Shown one piece after another: positions 8,571-17,174 of a stretch of 21,345 bases of DNA (position 1 is the stretch's first letter; each line of letters opens with the position of its first letter). The translations under genes and the position numbers were made by a program. Source of the DNA: Prevotellamassilia sp. GTDB taxonomy: Bacteria > Bacteroidota > Bacteroidia > Bacteroidales > Bacteroidaceae. Below the pieces are notes generated by a model that saw only the letters and a list, made by a program, of their open reading frames with translations, was not told where the DNA came from and searched no databases. Location: contig JAHAWW010000204.1 in the NCBI GenBank assembly GCA_018383375.1, positions 1 to 21,345 of the forward strand, read 5' to 3'.

Positions 8571-8711
8571 AAGCACTCCGATGGTCATTGGCCAAGAATG
8601 TGAGTGCTTCAACCCACAAAAGAGCGATGTGTCGTCCACACTGCCGGCAGTCCCGTATGGCCGGTGAAGGATGCAAACTAATGTCCTCTTTTGTGGGTTG
8701 ATTTTGTTTTT
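8571..8711 (+). ncRNA. structured RNA-like element (two hairpins and U tract)
   Basis: Seventeen bases after the SPOR gene come two adjacent hairpins. The first pairs AAGCACTC (8571-8578) with GAGTGCTT (8602-8609). The second pairs 8610-8624 with 8686-8700 over 15 perfect base pairs (CAACCCACAAAAGAG / CTCTTTTGTGGGTTG). Its 61-base internal region can fold again (GTGT/ACAC at about 8629-8640 and CCGGC 8644-8648 with GCCGG 8660-8664). A T-rich tract ATTTTGTTTTT (8701-8711) follows. A simple terminator would not need such a large structured loop, so this may be the 3' part of a small RNA or an RNA processed from the SPOR transcript. No clear dedicated promoter is visible. A plain terminator for the SPOR gene remains possible. 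Confidence 0.5.
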
Positions 8712-8905
8712 GGGGGCAATCAGTCTTCTCCCTTTGCGTTTTGATTTTGGCGATGTCTGACTCTGGGCTTTGTTTTTGCCTTCTTTGAGGTCAATTGTTT
8801 TTCTCTCTCCTTTTATAATATAGACCACCATTGTTTGACGCTCTTCTCTCTTTTGGCCAGCTCCGTAGTCTTGCTCTCAATACGTATGGAGCAAGGCTCA
8901 CTCCG

Positions 8906-11041
8906 GTGGTTAGACACGGGCTGTGGCTCGTCATTGCCACACTCTGTCTGATGCCGCTCAGTGCCACCGCCAACAAGGAGCAAGACCGGCAAGGAGACAA
9001 CGGGACAGACAGCATTATGGCACGGATTTACCGCTATCCGGCTCGCCTCGGCCAAGCTCTTCCTGAGACTTGGACAATGAAGGTCTATGCCGCTCATACG
9101 CTACACACCCGCCGCAAAAACATCTTGACCCGCTACGTTCCGGGGCTCTTCAAACTGCAACGGGGAGAGCACAATTATTTCGGAGAGTCACTGAACCTTT
9201 ATGAGAAAAAAGGGAGCGGCATCATGGTCAAAACAGAGTTGGCTGCCTATGGCACCATGCCTTATCGGAGTCGTGACGAGGTCTGGCTCGGGCAATATAA
9301 TCCGTCAATCTATGCCGATGGTCTTTTCTCAGACCGCATTCTCTCTCCTCTTTGGCCGTCAAACCGCCGATATTATCGCTTCGCCGTCAAGGGGAGCCGA
9401 TTGGAAGAGGGCAGACAAATTGTGTGCATCAACGTGACGCCGCGCTTCTCCAACACGCAATTGGTCAGAGGCGACTTCGACGCCGATGCCGAAACAGGGC
9501 GAGTGTGTCGTTTTAGTTTTGACTTTGTCTATGGTTTGGGGCGTCTGCACTTTGAAGGTGAAATGGGACGTAGCGGTTTAGCCTCTTTGGTGCCTTGCCG
9601 CATGGCTTTGGTCTCTCGTCTGTCAGTGCTGGGCAATAAAATTGACGAAACGTTCGATGCTACGGCGCTCTATGACTTCGCTGATGTAGGGTCACGGCGG
9701 CCGACTACCACAACAGACATTTGGCACACGACGACAGACACGGTGGTTCGCCAAAAAGCCTTCTTCGATGCCTATCGTCCACGTCCGCTATCCAGCGAAC
9801 AAATCGCCGTATACGAACGCTCAGACACCACGACTGGGCAGACCGACACCGTCTCGCGACCTATAAGACGGTTCATTTCGCCCGGCACTGAGAACATGCT
9901 TTTCGACAGCCATGTGGTGACGTTTTCACCCACAGGTTTCGTCAAACTACCTCCCTTGCTCACACCGCGCAGCATAGGCTGGAGCCGGAGCAAAGGTTTT
10001 TCGCTTCAAACGCGTTTCGTCTTTTCCAAACAATGGCCGCAACGATGTAGTCTGGAATTTGCGCCTCGCGTGGGTTACAACTTCAAGCAAAAGCAGGTTT
10101 ATTGGCGGCTACCGCTACGAATGGACCTCTACAGACTACGCAGTGGTTCGCTGACGCTCGAAGCCTCTGGCGGCGACCATGCCTACAGCAGTAGACAAGC
10201 CGACGAAATACGCCGCCAACTGGCGGGACATACCGAATACGACTCTCTCATTCACCTCTTCGACCAATATCAGTTTCACTATTATCGCGACAACCGTCTG
10301 TTGGCCTCCCTCTCAGTGTCGCCATTGCCTCACGTCACACTACAAACAGGGATGCGCCTGCACCATCGCACACTAATTGGATGGAACGAAACGGCAGCCG
10401 AAGGCGGTATGAAGCACTATCTGTCCAGCATTGCGCCTCGTGTGCAAATCATCTGGACGCCACAGCGACAAACCTCTCGAACGTCGGGCCGACACTATTC
10501 TTTATGGTCGGGGCATCCCATGCTCATGGCCGACTACGAGCGAGGTTTCAGCATAGGCCGGGCTTCCACCCGCTACGAGCGTATAGAGACCGACTTGAGA
10601 TACACCTTGCCTCTGCGTGCTTTGAGGGCCATACATCTCAGAGTGGGCGCCGGTTTGTACACAAGAAGAGGACCGGACAGTTTTATAGACTACGACCATT
10701 TCCGTGATGAATGGATGCCTCAAGGATGGCGCGACGAACTCTCCGGGCAGTTTCAACTGCTCGACAGCCGTTGGTATAACGAATCAGACCACTACGCCCG
10801 TCTGTCGACGGCCTATGAGAGTCCGATGCTGCTCATTTCCCGTATTGGCAAATTAACACGCTACGTTCAGAAAGAACGCCTCTATTTCAACCTGCTCCAC
10901 GTCAAAGCTTTGGGGCCTTATGGTGAATTTGGCTATGGTATTAGCCTTCCAATGATAGATTTTGGGGCTTTTATGTCGATTGCTAACGGCAGAGCCACTA
11001 AATTTGCAGTAAAAATCGCCCTCAACCTCGGCGGCGACTGA
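8906..11041 (+). CDS. DUF5686-type outer-membrane protein
   Basis: There is no ATG before the signal sequence. I chose the GTG at 8906, which gives a normal signal peptide (VVRHGLWLVIATLCLMPLSATA, cut near residue 22) and 711 residues. The only earlier in-frame start candidate is TTG at 8831, which would add 25 residues before the signal. The mature protein resembles the DUF5686 family of Bacteroidetes: an N-terminal part with Y-F-G-E-S-L-N-L-Y-E and L-S-P-L...R-Y-Y-R-F blocks, then many alternating beta segments ending in a C-terminal beta-barrel-like region. It lacks the N-terminal carboxypeptidase-regulatory-like domain that family members often carry, so it is a short version. The function of the family is not established. 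The gene is 54 bases upstream of the CNNM/CBS gene on the same strand, so the two are likely co-transcribed. Confidence 0.75.
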   Translation: MVRHGLWLVIATLCLMPLSATANKEQDRQGDNGTDSIMARIYRYPARLGQALPETWTMKVYAAHTLHTRRKNILTRYVPGLFKLQRGEHNYFGESLNLYEKKGSGIMVKTELAAYGTMPYRSRDEVWLGQYNPSIYADGLFSDRILSPLWPSNRRYYRFAVKGSRLEEGRQIVCINVTPRFSNTQLVRGDFDADAETGRVCRFSFDFVYGLGRLHFEGEMGRSGLASLVPCRMALVSRLSVLGNKIDETFDATALYDFADVGSRRPTTTTDIWHTTTDTVVRQKAFFDAYRPRPLSSEQIAVYERSDTTTGQTDTVSRPIRRFISPGTENMLFDSHVVTFSPTGFVKLPPLLTPRSIGWSRSKGFSLQTRFVFSKQWPQRCSLEFAPRVGYNFKQKQVYWRLPLRMDLYRLRSGSLTLEASGGDHAYSSRQADEIRRQLAGHTEYDSLIHLFDQYQFHYYRDNRLLASLSVSPLPHVTLQTGMRLHHRTLIGWNETAAEGGMKHYLSSIAPRVQIIWTPQRQTSRTSGRHYSLWSGHPMLMADYERGFSIGRASTRYERIETDLRYTLPLRALRAIHLRVGAGLYTRRGPDSFIDYDHFRDEWMPQGWRDELSGQFQLLDSRWYNESDHYARLSTAYESPMLLISRIGKLTRYVQKERLYFNLLHVKALGPYGEFGYGISLPMIDFGAFMSIANGRATKFAVKIALNLGGD

Positions 11042-11095
11042 TTTTGACACCAGAATTCATATCGCAGACCATAATCATACAATAAATACGCATCC

Positions 11096-12136
11096 ATGTA
11101 TATCCTCTTGCTCGCCTACCTCATAGGCGCATTGGCCATCTCGTTTTTATGCTCAATCCTCGAAGCGGCCCTGCTTTCCACTCCCATGCCTTTCATTTCA
11201 ATGAAAGAAGCCGAAGGAGACAAGAGAGCCAAACGCTTGCACGACTATAAGAACAACATCGACCGTCCGGTGGCGGCCATTCTCTCTCTCAACACTATTG
11301 CCCACACCATCGGCGCGGCCGGTGTGGGTGCAGAAGCCACAAGGATTTTCGGTGAAGCCTATTTCGGTGTGGTTTCGGCTGTGCTCACATTGCTCATTTT
11401 GGTCTTTTCAGAAATCATTCCGAAAACCATTGGAGCCTCGCATTGGCGCAGTTTGGCCTTGCCCTGTACCAAGATAATCCAAACCCTCATCATTGTTTGC
11501 TACCCGCTGGTCCTGCTTTCAGAACTTATCACCAAAGTGTTTTCGACATCGTCGCCTCAAGTGTCAGTGAGCCGTGAAGAGGTGTCGGCCATGCTCAACG
11601 TCGGCACCGAAGAAGGCATCTTTAAGCCTCGCGAAAACTCCACTATCCAAAACTTCCTCACCACGGCCAAAGTGACGGCTCGCGAGGTGATGACGCCCAG
11701 CCTTGTGGTGGCCTCGGCGCCCGAAGATATGACAATGAGTGAGTTTCACGGCCATAAGCAGTTCAATCCCTATTCGCGCATATTGGTATATGCCGACAGT
11801 TCCGAACTCATCACCGGCTATATTCTCCGTGCTTCAGTCTTGGAGAAACTCGCCGAAGACAAGTTCGACCTCACGCTCTCGGCCATCCGTCGGCCCGTGA
11901 TGTCGTTTTCAGAGGATGCCCTCGTGGCCGAAATTTGGGACAAGATGATTGAGCGCAAAGAACACATCTCCATCATCACCGACGAGTACGGTTGCCTGCG
12001 TGGCATTGTCACAATGGAAGATGTGATTGAGACGATGCTGGGCGTGGAGATTGTCGACGAAAACGACACAACCACTGATATGCAGAAATATGCTCGCGAG
12101 AAGTGGCAAAAGATTAAAGCGAAAAATTCATTATAA
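11096..12136 (+). CDS. CNNM/CBS-domain (HlyC/CorC-type) membrane protein
   Basis: 346 residues. An N-terminal CNNM (DUF21) domain with about four hydrophobic segments (near 2-25, 55-80, 88-108, 125-148) carries the family features S-I-L-E-A-A at 21-26 and V-F-S-E-I-I-P-K-T at about 102-110. A CBS pair follows (about 195-320, ending in D-E-Y-G-C-L-R-G-I-V-T-M-E-D-V-I-E). The C-terminal CorC_HlyC transporter-associated domain is missing, so it is a shorter member. Relatives move or sense Mg2+ or other divalent cations; hemolysin annotations in this family are historical. In related Bacteroidales a similar gene often sits beside lptC and the PpiD-like gene in the same direction. Here it faces the ppiD-like gene tail to tail. 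Confidence 0.88.
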   Translation: MYILLLAYLIGALAISFLCSILEAALLSTPMPFISMKEAEGDKRAKRLHDYKNNIDRPVAAILSLNTIAHTIGAAGVGAEATRIFGEAYFGVVSAVLTLLILVFSEIIPKTIGASHWRSLALPCTKIIQTLIIVCYPLVLLSELITKVFSTSSPQVSVSREEVSAMLNVGTEEGIFKPRENSTIQNFLTTAKVTAREVMTPSLVVASAPEDMTMSEFHGHKQFNPYSRILVYADSSELITGYILRASVLEKLAEDKFDLTLSAIRRPVMSFSEDALVAEIWDKMIERKEHISIITDEYGCLRGIVTMEDVIETMLGVEIVDENDTTTDMQKYAREKWQKIKAKNSL

Positions 12137-12390
12137 GTTTTCTTTACGCAAAAGGTCTCCAGAAGAAAGGGGCAAATCCTATTCGCATTTTGGGGGGGCG
12201 CCACCGATGGTGGCCGCTAAAGGTATGGCCTCAAAAAAATGCTTTGGTTGATTGTGATTATTGAACAGCCAAGCAAGAACTAAACAGCGGCTTTACGCTG
12301 AAGGGGCAACAGAAACCGAGAGATATATAGACCAGCTGCAGGAAAATATAAATCTATACTACCATCGTTACAATATAAACAAGCCCTTCC
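12137..12390. other. gene-free spacer after the CNNM/CBS gene
   Basis: No supported gene. A short hairpin, GCCACC-GAT-GGTGGC (12200-12214), follows the CNNM/CBS gene by about 60 bases but has no T tract, so it is at best a weak terminator for that gene. The rest is AT-rich with no recognisable motif. Confidence 0.5.
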
Positions 12391-12486
12391 CTATACCCAA
12401 AGTTTGGCCTTTTCTCCAATCACACAATCACGCGACTCTAACCAACTGACTTTAAGCACAAAACGGTGATTGGACGCTCCGTCACA
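12391..12486 (+). repeat. dispersed intergenic repeat, copy B
   Basis: This 96-base segment matches the minus strand of 316-414. It has CTATACCC, a GGCCTTTT tract, CCAATCAC-ACAATCAC (12416-12431), exactly 34 bases, GTGATTGG (12466-12473), and GTCACA (12481-12486). The arms can pair across a long loop. It lies in the spacer between the CNNM/CBS gene and the terminator of the ppiD-like gene. Both copies are intergenic and close to terminators. Confidence 0.6.
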
Positions 12487-12528
12487 TTTCCTTCACCTGC
12501 AATCACGGCATCGTCAGAAAATATAAAC

Positions 12529-12576
12529 AAAAAAATCCGCCGCGGCTTCAATCTTAAACGAAGAAGTCGCGGCGGA
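12529..12576 (-). terminator. Rho-independent terminator of the ppiD-like gene
   Basis: A 14-base-pair stem with one G-T wobble (12536-12549 with 12563-12576, core CCGCCGCG/CGCGGCGG) and a 13-base loop. On the minus strand it is followed by seven T residues (complement of 12529-12535). It begins 30 bases past the stop codon at 12606. Confidence 0.9.
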
Positions 12577-12605
12577 ATGTATTTTATGCAGTAAACCGTC
12601 TTGTC

Positions 12606-14870
12606 TTAGAACTTGAAGCGGTTGTCTTTAATCTTGACATCGCGGATGAGCGCGTCATAGAGACCTCCCTGCTGGCCGAAGATGCGGCTCAGCAGACGTT
12701 GGTTGCTCTGAGCCAGGGCGGCAACTTCATTAAAGGTCATGCCGGCAGCGGGGACTTTGCTGTTCACTTGAGCAAAATAAACGGCGGTGGCAGTCTTTAC
12801 GGCCCCGGTGAACTTACCTGCAGCGGTGCGCTCAACGGCTCCGGCGAGGGCAGGTACATACATACTCAACTGACCCAATGAGATTTCAGGCTGTTTGTCG
12901 GTCTGTACGTTCTTCAAGGCACTGGCGCCCTTGAAGTCTTTAACGTTTTTGGCCATAGCCATAATTTTTTCAGCCTTCTTGTCGGCCTTCACCATCTCTG
13001 TGAGTTGCTTCTTCACGGTGGGGTTGTCCCAAGCGCGATATTCGCCCTTGTTGACGGCAGTGAGAGCCACGACAAGCAGTTGGTCGTTTTCTTTACCACA
13101 CTCATAGAGTTTAGACACTTCGCCAACTTCAGCTTCTTCAAAAGCCCACATCATGGCTTGTTTGGCACCCTCACCACCAATGTTCATACGGAGGGTCATG
13201 GCGTCGCTGGTAGTAAAGCCGGGGCGCTCGTTGATGGTGAAGCCGGCCTTGACAGCATTCTTCTCGATGTCTTCGATGGTCTTGTTTTTGGCCAAGAAGG
13301 CGTTGAGTTGTTTGCGCTTATCGTTGTAGGTGGCTGTGGTAAACTTGACGGGGGTCAGCACGGCGGCAACGTTATATTTCATCGTGGGAGCCTTCGTGTC
13401 GAGCACGGTCGTCACGATAAACACGGGTTTGCCGTCTTGGGGATTGGTCACTTTGATATAGCCCGTGGCGCCTTTGCTCATTTGGCAAACGTCCTTGTAC
13501 TCAGCTTGAGCGGCACTATCGGCGTTTTCGGGAGCGAGATAATAGGCTGTCTTCTGCCAGATGGTGTCACCCTTCAGGCCGTATTTCTTCACCATATCCT
13601 GATATTTGGCGGCTTCTGTACTGAGCGGACTGCCGGCCACAACGGCTTTGATGATGGATTCAGCCTTGGCTTGATCGTCGATGGCAAACTGGCACACCTG
13701 CATACTGTCGGGCGTGGTCTTGGCATCGATGAGTTTGATGGTGGCGTAATAGTTGGCGTTTTTCTCGCCAAAGGTGGTAAGCTCGGTCGGAGTCACCTGA
13801 CCAATGGCCATAGAGTCGATACGGCTGGCCACTAAGTTGATATTGTTATCAGTGAAAGCGTCTTTTTTCAAATAAACGTTGGCGAAAGGCACATCGGTCT
13901 TGGCACCACGCATGATGCGCTCTACGTCTTTGGCGGCAGTGACTTTGCGCAGCGTGTCTTCTACGGCTTCCACCTGCTTCTTGATTTCGTCGATGTCTTG
14001 CGCACTGGCAGTGACTTTCACATTGATATACTTGATGTCACGGCTGGGTGTGCTCTGGAAGAAGAATTCCTTGACGCTTTCATATTTGGGCTTGAGGTCG
14101 TCGTCGGTGAAGCTGATTTCTTTGTCGGCGATGCTTGACGTGGGCACAAAAGCCAAGTCGAGGCTGCAGTTTGTGGCGTTTTCGTCAAAGTCCATTTTAG
14201 CGCCTACGGGGTTGGCCACCTGGCCCAACGACACCATGGCGATGTATTTCTGCGTAGCGACCTCTGCCGGTATACGGCTTTCACAATAGAGGCAGGCCTC
14301 TTTGATGTCGAGCAGTTGCTGAGCCTGGTCGGGGTTCTGCTTCTGGATTTGTGAGATGGACTTGTCGATTTCTTTGAGGAACTGCTTATAGCCTGCGGCT
14401 GAAGGCTGTGCGCCGATGCGCGCCATCATCAGCATAATCTTCTGGGCATAGGGAATGGCCTGAACGTTGGCCTGGCCGTATTGCAGGGCTTGAGCCACCT
14501 GTTCGAGTTGTTGAGGCGTCACAGCGGCAAGGGCATTTTGCACGTCGGCTTTCGAAACGACGAGACCGAGTTTGTCGGCTTGCTTGCTGATGATGTTCTC
14601 TTGAACGAACTGCTGCCAAACGCCTTCACGGATTTGGTCTTTGGTGTCGTCGTTCAACTGACCCGTAACGATTTTGGTGATGGTTTCCTCGTGTTTTACG
14701 CGTGCCTCAAGGTCTTCGTAGGTCAACTCAGAACCGTTAACTTCTGCCTCCACGTTGGGACGGGCACAAGAGTTGAGGTCGGTAAGCGTAACAATGAAGA
14801 GCAAAAGGGCACCACCGATGACTGACATCAACAGTGCCGGTTTGTTTCTAAGTGTTTGTAATGCTGCCAT
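12606..14870 (-). CDS. PpiD-like periplasmic chaperone with a degenerate PPIase domain
   Basis: 754 residues. A short cytoplasmic N-terminus and one membrane segment (about 13-31) anchor it in the inner membrane. A SurA_N/PpiD-like chaperone region follows in the periplasm, then a parvulin-like segment (about 395-500) and a C-terminal chaperone half. This is the PpiD layout; PpiD works beside the Sec exit on newly exported proteins, including outer-membrane proteins. The parvulin segment starts PDSMQVCQFAI where active parvulins have a V-x-x-x-H-I-L motif, so the His is absent and the isomerase is probably inactive, leaving chaperone activity. It follows lptC by 234 bases and has its own -7-like box and terminator, so it is probably transcribed separately or in addition to read-through from the coaX operon. 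Confidence 0.85.
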   Translation of the reverse strand: MAALQTLRNKPALLMSVIGGALLLFIVTLTDLNSCARPNVEAEVNGSELTYEDLEARVKHEETITKIVTGQLNDDTKDQIREGVWQQFVQENIISKQADKLGLVVSKADVQNALAAVTPQQLEQVAQALQYGQANVQAIPYAQKIMLMMARIGAQPSAAGYKQFLKEIDKSISQIQKQNPDQAQQLLDIKEACLYCESRIPAEVATQKYIAMVSLGQVANPVGAKMDFDENATNCSLDLAFVPTSSIADKEISFTDDDLKPKYESVKEFFFQSTPSRDIKYINVKVTASAQDIDEIKKQVEAVEDTLRKVTAAKDVERIMRGAKTDVPFANVYLKKDAFTDNNINLVASRIDSMAIGQVTPTELTTFGEKNANYYATIKLIDAKTTPDSMQVCQFAIDDQAKAESIIKAVVAGSPLSTEAAKYQDMVKKYGLKGDTIWQKTAYYLAPENADSAAQAEYKDVCQMSKGATGYIKVTNPQDGKPVFIVTTVLDTKAPTMKYNVAAVLTPVKFTTATYNDKRKQLNAFLAKNKTIEDIEKNAVKAGFTINERPGFTTSDAMTLRMNIGGEGAKQAMMWAFEEAEVGEVSKLYECGKENDQLLVVALTAVNKGEYRAWDNPTVKKQLTEMVKADKKAEKIMAMAKNVKDFKGASALKNVQTDKQPEISLGQLSMYVPALAGAVERTAAGKFTGAVKTATAVYFAQVNSKVPAAGMTFNEVAALAQSNQRLLSRIFGQQGGLYDALIRDVKIKDNRFKF

Positions 14871-14915
14871 TGATTTTTTGTATTGTTTTTTTGTTTTAGT
14901 GACGTTGGTCTGAAG

Positions 14916-14931
14916 CCGGCAGTCCCGCCGG
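14916..14931 (+). repeat. small hairpin sharing its core with 8643-8664
   Basis: CCGGC (14916-14920) pairs with GCCGG (14927-14931) around AGTCCC. The 13-base core GCCGGCAGTCCCG (14915-14927) is also found at 8643-8655, where it again forms a CCGGC/GCCGG hairpin. It sits in the leader of the ppiD-like gene, about 45 bases before its ATG. A shared protein-binding or repeat element is possible; chance has not been excluded. Confidence 0.4.
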
Positions 14932-14997
14932 ATTGTAGCCGTGGTTTTATACGGACAAATGGCATTGCCCGTCTGAGTTTAGGCCATAAATGACACG

Positions 14998-15005
14998 CAA
15001 AGATA
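14998..15005 (-). promoter_or_regulatory. -7-like box upstream of the ppiD-like gene
   Basis: TATCTTTG on the minus strand fits TAnnTTTG. No TTTG is found 19-21 bases upstream, so the match is partial. Transcription would start near 14991, giving a leader of about 120 bases. Confidence 0.4.
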
Positions 15006-15104
15006 TAAAAAAGTAAGGAAGTGTTTCGTTTTCAGAGCAAAAAAATGGCTTTTTGCCTCTTGGCGTCACTCTTAACTTCACTCCCGAGCACGGCTTTCCA
15101 TCGG

Positions 15105-15803
15105 TCAGCCCTGGGTGCGTGGCCGTGGCTGGGTGCGTGGAGGCAAAGTGATTTGCGGCAGGGTGTCGGGTGTCTCGTTAGCCCGGCCGTCGGCAGGCGG
15201 GGTCTCGGGCGGTATGTTGGCCGTGCCGGCTCCGCCTTCTTGCTCTTGAGGGGCGGGCATATAGCCGCTGGTCTGCCTGATGCTGTAGCGGGTCATCTCT
15301 TCGTTGGAGCGGAAGTGGTCACCTTCGATGGTGCGGTCGGGGGTGACGATATAGACGTAGCGGTCGGTCCAAAACTCGTGGCGACTAAGGTCCCAATAGA
15401 GTTGGCTCGTCTTGAAGGTTAGGCCTCTGACAAAGTCTTTGAGAAACACGTGGCCTCTGACGTCCCACAGGTTTTGGTTGTAGAGGTAGGCGGTGTCGGC
15501 AATGACATAGAGGTCGGGGGTGAATTGGCGCGAGAAGCGTTGCAGGTAGTGTCCTTTGGCAAAGACGTGGCGGGGCGGTGTGGTTTTGCCGTAGACTTCC
15601 CACTGCTCGGCAATGACCTTAAACTGCACGCGTCCCGAGTCACTGTAGAGCATAGAGCAACCCGACGTGACCATCACGGCCATTGAGTCGCGATGTTTCA
15701 AGGCCTCACCCATGGGCGGTGCGTCTCCGCCGCAGGCGGTCATTGCCCCCAGCGAAGTGAGCAGGCCTGTCAAGACCAAAAGGCATTGCCCCAGGTGCTT
15801 CAT
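15105..15803 (-). CDS. lptC: LptC, LPS export ABC transporter periplasmic subunit
   Basis: 232 residues from the ATG at 15803. This start overlaps the stop of the preceding gene (TAATG) and has a GGAAGG sequence before it. An ATG at 15818 is also in frame but would read through that site. The N-terminus is a lipoprotein-like signal with Cys24 (AMTAC), common for Bacteroidetes LptC. The body is an OstA-like beta-jellyroll, with S-M-L-Y-S-D-S-G-R-V-Q-F-K, F-A-K-G-H-Y-L-Q-R-F, A-D-T-A-Y-L-Y, W-D-V-R-G-H-V, T-S-Q-L-Y-W-D and I-E-G-D-H-F-R-S-N blocks. LptC passes lipopolysaccharide from LptBFG to LptA across the periplasm. The last 50 residues are a Pro/Thr/Gln-rich tail of unknown role. Translation is probably coupled to the upstream outer-membrane protein gene. 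Confidence 0.88.
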   Translation of the reverse strand: MKHLGQCLLVLTGLLTSLGAMTACGGDAPPMGEALKHRDSMAVMVTSGCSMLYSDSGRVQFKVIAEQWEVYGKTTPPRHVFAKGHYLQRFSRQFTPDLYVIADTAYLYNQNLWDVRGHVFLKDFVRGLTFKTSQLYWDLSRHEFWTDRYVYIVTPDRTIEGDHFRSNEEMTRYSIRQTSGYMPAPQEQEGGAGTANIPPETPPADGRANETPDTLPQITLPPRTQPRPRTQG

Positions 15804-17119
15804 TAGTCTACCTTCCATTTCATGAACCAGCGCTCGTTAAACGAGAGACCGATGCAAAATCTAAGATAGTTCTCGGTAATCATTCCGGCCACTTTGGGCT
15901 TCACACGCTCATATTGCACGGAGAGATTGAGTATGGAGCGGTTATTGTAGGTGTTGATGATGGGCAGACCGACGCCGGCCGTGACGAGCCAATCTTTAGG
16001 GCCGTCCAAGCCGTCCACCTTGGTATAGGGCGAGGTGTAGGAGAACCCCAAGCGGTAGCGCACGCGTTGTTTCCAGCGCAGGCCGGTGGGATCGCCCACA
16101 TATTCCATACCGAATGCTATCTTGGTCATATCGGTGTAGGCTCCGGTTTGGGCCACATAGTCGGGGCGGCCGTCGGGGCGATAGGTCAGAGTGGGTGATT
16201 TCACGTCGGCCCATTTCTGCAGACTATAGTCCACACCGACGCGCAGCGATTGGCCATAGGCCCAAACCAAACCGGCACCAAAGGTGTGAGGCAGGGCATA
16301 GGCTTGGCGGTTGATGAGGGTATCGCCCGAGACGGTATTATTGGTTATGGTCTGGTCATAGTAGGAGGCTTTAGACTTGATGTCGTGGCCCAGGCCATAG
16401 GTCAAACCGAGCACGAAAGCATTCTTACGACCAATCTTGGCGTTGTATTGCAGACCGAAGTCGAGTTTATAAGTGCGGATGTCGGCCACATATTGGCGGC
16501 GGCGCGATGCCACAGACGTCTGGCTGAACGAGGCCAACACGGAGTGGGTCATATCGCCCCACAAATAGCCGGCATTCACACCCACCGACAGGGACTTCAC
16601 CGGGCTCCATCCCACACCGGCATACACTTCGTGCACACCGCCGTCGCCCGAATAGGTATCGGTCTGCGTGAGGTCGCTCTGATTGGCCACTTTATAGCTG
16701 TTGCTCAAGCTGTAGCCTATCGTGCTGAAAGGCATCAAGCCGAGCGATACGCCTACGCCGCGCGACACGCGGAAGCCCATCGAGAGATAGTCGTAGGAGG
16801 TGTTGTGGGCGTTGATTTTCTGTCCGTTTTGTTCAAGATTGGCATTTTGCATCGAAAAGCCCACGTCAAAGAGAAACGAGAGCGAATCGATATGTGCATA
16901 CGACGCAGGGTTTTTCACGTTGAGTTCCTGGCCGTTTTGCATACCGTAGGCCAATCCGGCCATACCCTTGTTGAAGCCTTGGGCACGGTCGCTTAAGAGG
17001 CCGAAGCCATATCTTGAATAAGGCGAGTTGCTACCATTTGTTTGTGCTTGCAGCGAGAGGGCCGAAAAAAACAAGGCTACTGCAAGCAGGCGCTTTGTGG
17101 CGTGGAGCTTAGGGAACAT
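15803..17119 (-). CDS. outer-membrane beta-barrel protein, OmpP1/FadL-like
   Basis: 438 residues. A signal peptide (about 1-25, ending LQAQ) is followed by SPYSRYGFGLLSDRAQGFNKG and an A-x-G-x-x-N-P-A-S-Y-like block (VKNPASYAHIDSLSFLFDVG), typical of Bacteroidetes proteins near the OmpP1/FadL/TodX group. Regular amphipathic beta strands follow to the C-terminus. FadL relatives move hydrophobic molecules across the outer membrane; the substrate here is unknown. It is the middle gene of coaX-omp-lptC, 55 bases after coaX and overlapping lptC by one base. The placement agrees with a role in outer-membrane biogenesis, but that is inference. Confidence 0.8.
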   Translation of the reverse strand: MFPKLHATKRLLAVALFFSALSLQAQTNGSNSPYSRYGFGLLSDRAQGFNKGMAGLAYGMQNGQELNVKNPASYAHIDSLSFLFDVGFSMQNANLEQNGQKINAHNTSYDYLSMGFRVSRGVGVSLGLMPFSTIGYSLSNSYKVANQSDLTQTDTYSGDGGVHEVYAGVGWSPVKSLSVGVNAGYLWGDMTHSVLASFSQTSVASRRRQYVADIRTYKLDFGLQYNAKIGRKNAFVLGLTYGLGHDIKSKASYYDQTITNNTVSGDTLINRQAYALPHTFGAGLVWAYGQSLRVGVDYSLQKWADVKSPTLTYRPDGRPDYVAQTGAYTDMTKIAFGMEYVGDPTGLRWKQRVRYRLGFSYTSPYTKVDGLDGPKDWLVTAGVGLPIINTYNNRSILNLSVQYERVKPKVAGMITENYLRFCIGLSFNERWFMKWKVD

Positions 17120-17174
17120 TCTATTGGGATTAAGTCTAAATAATTTTCGTCAAAGCATAGTCTCTCCGGCGTGG

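Noticed and set aside
12261..12449. 62-codon frame in the spacer after the CNNM/CBS gene
   Set aside because: It has a TTG start, no ribosome-binding or promoter signal, no motif, and it runs into the dispersed repeat.
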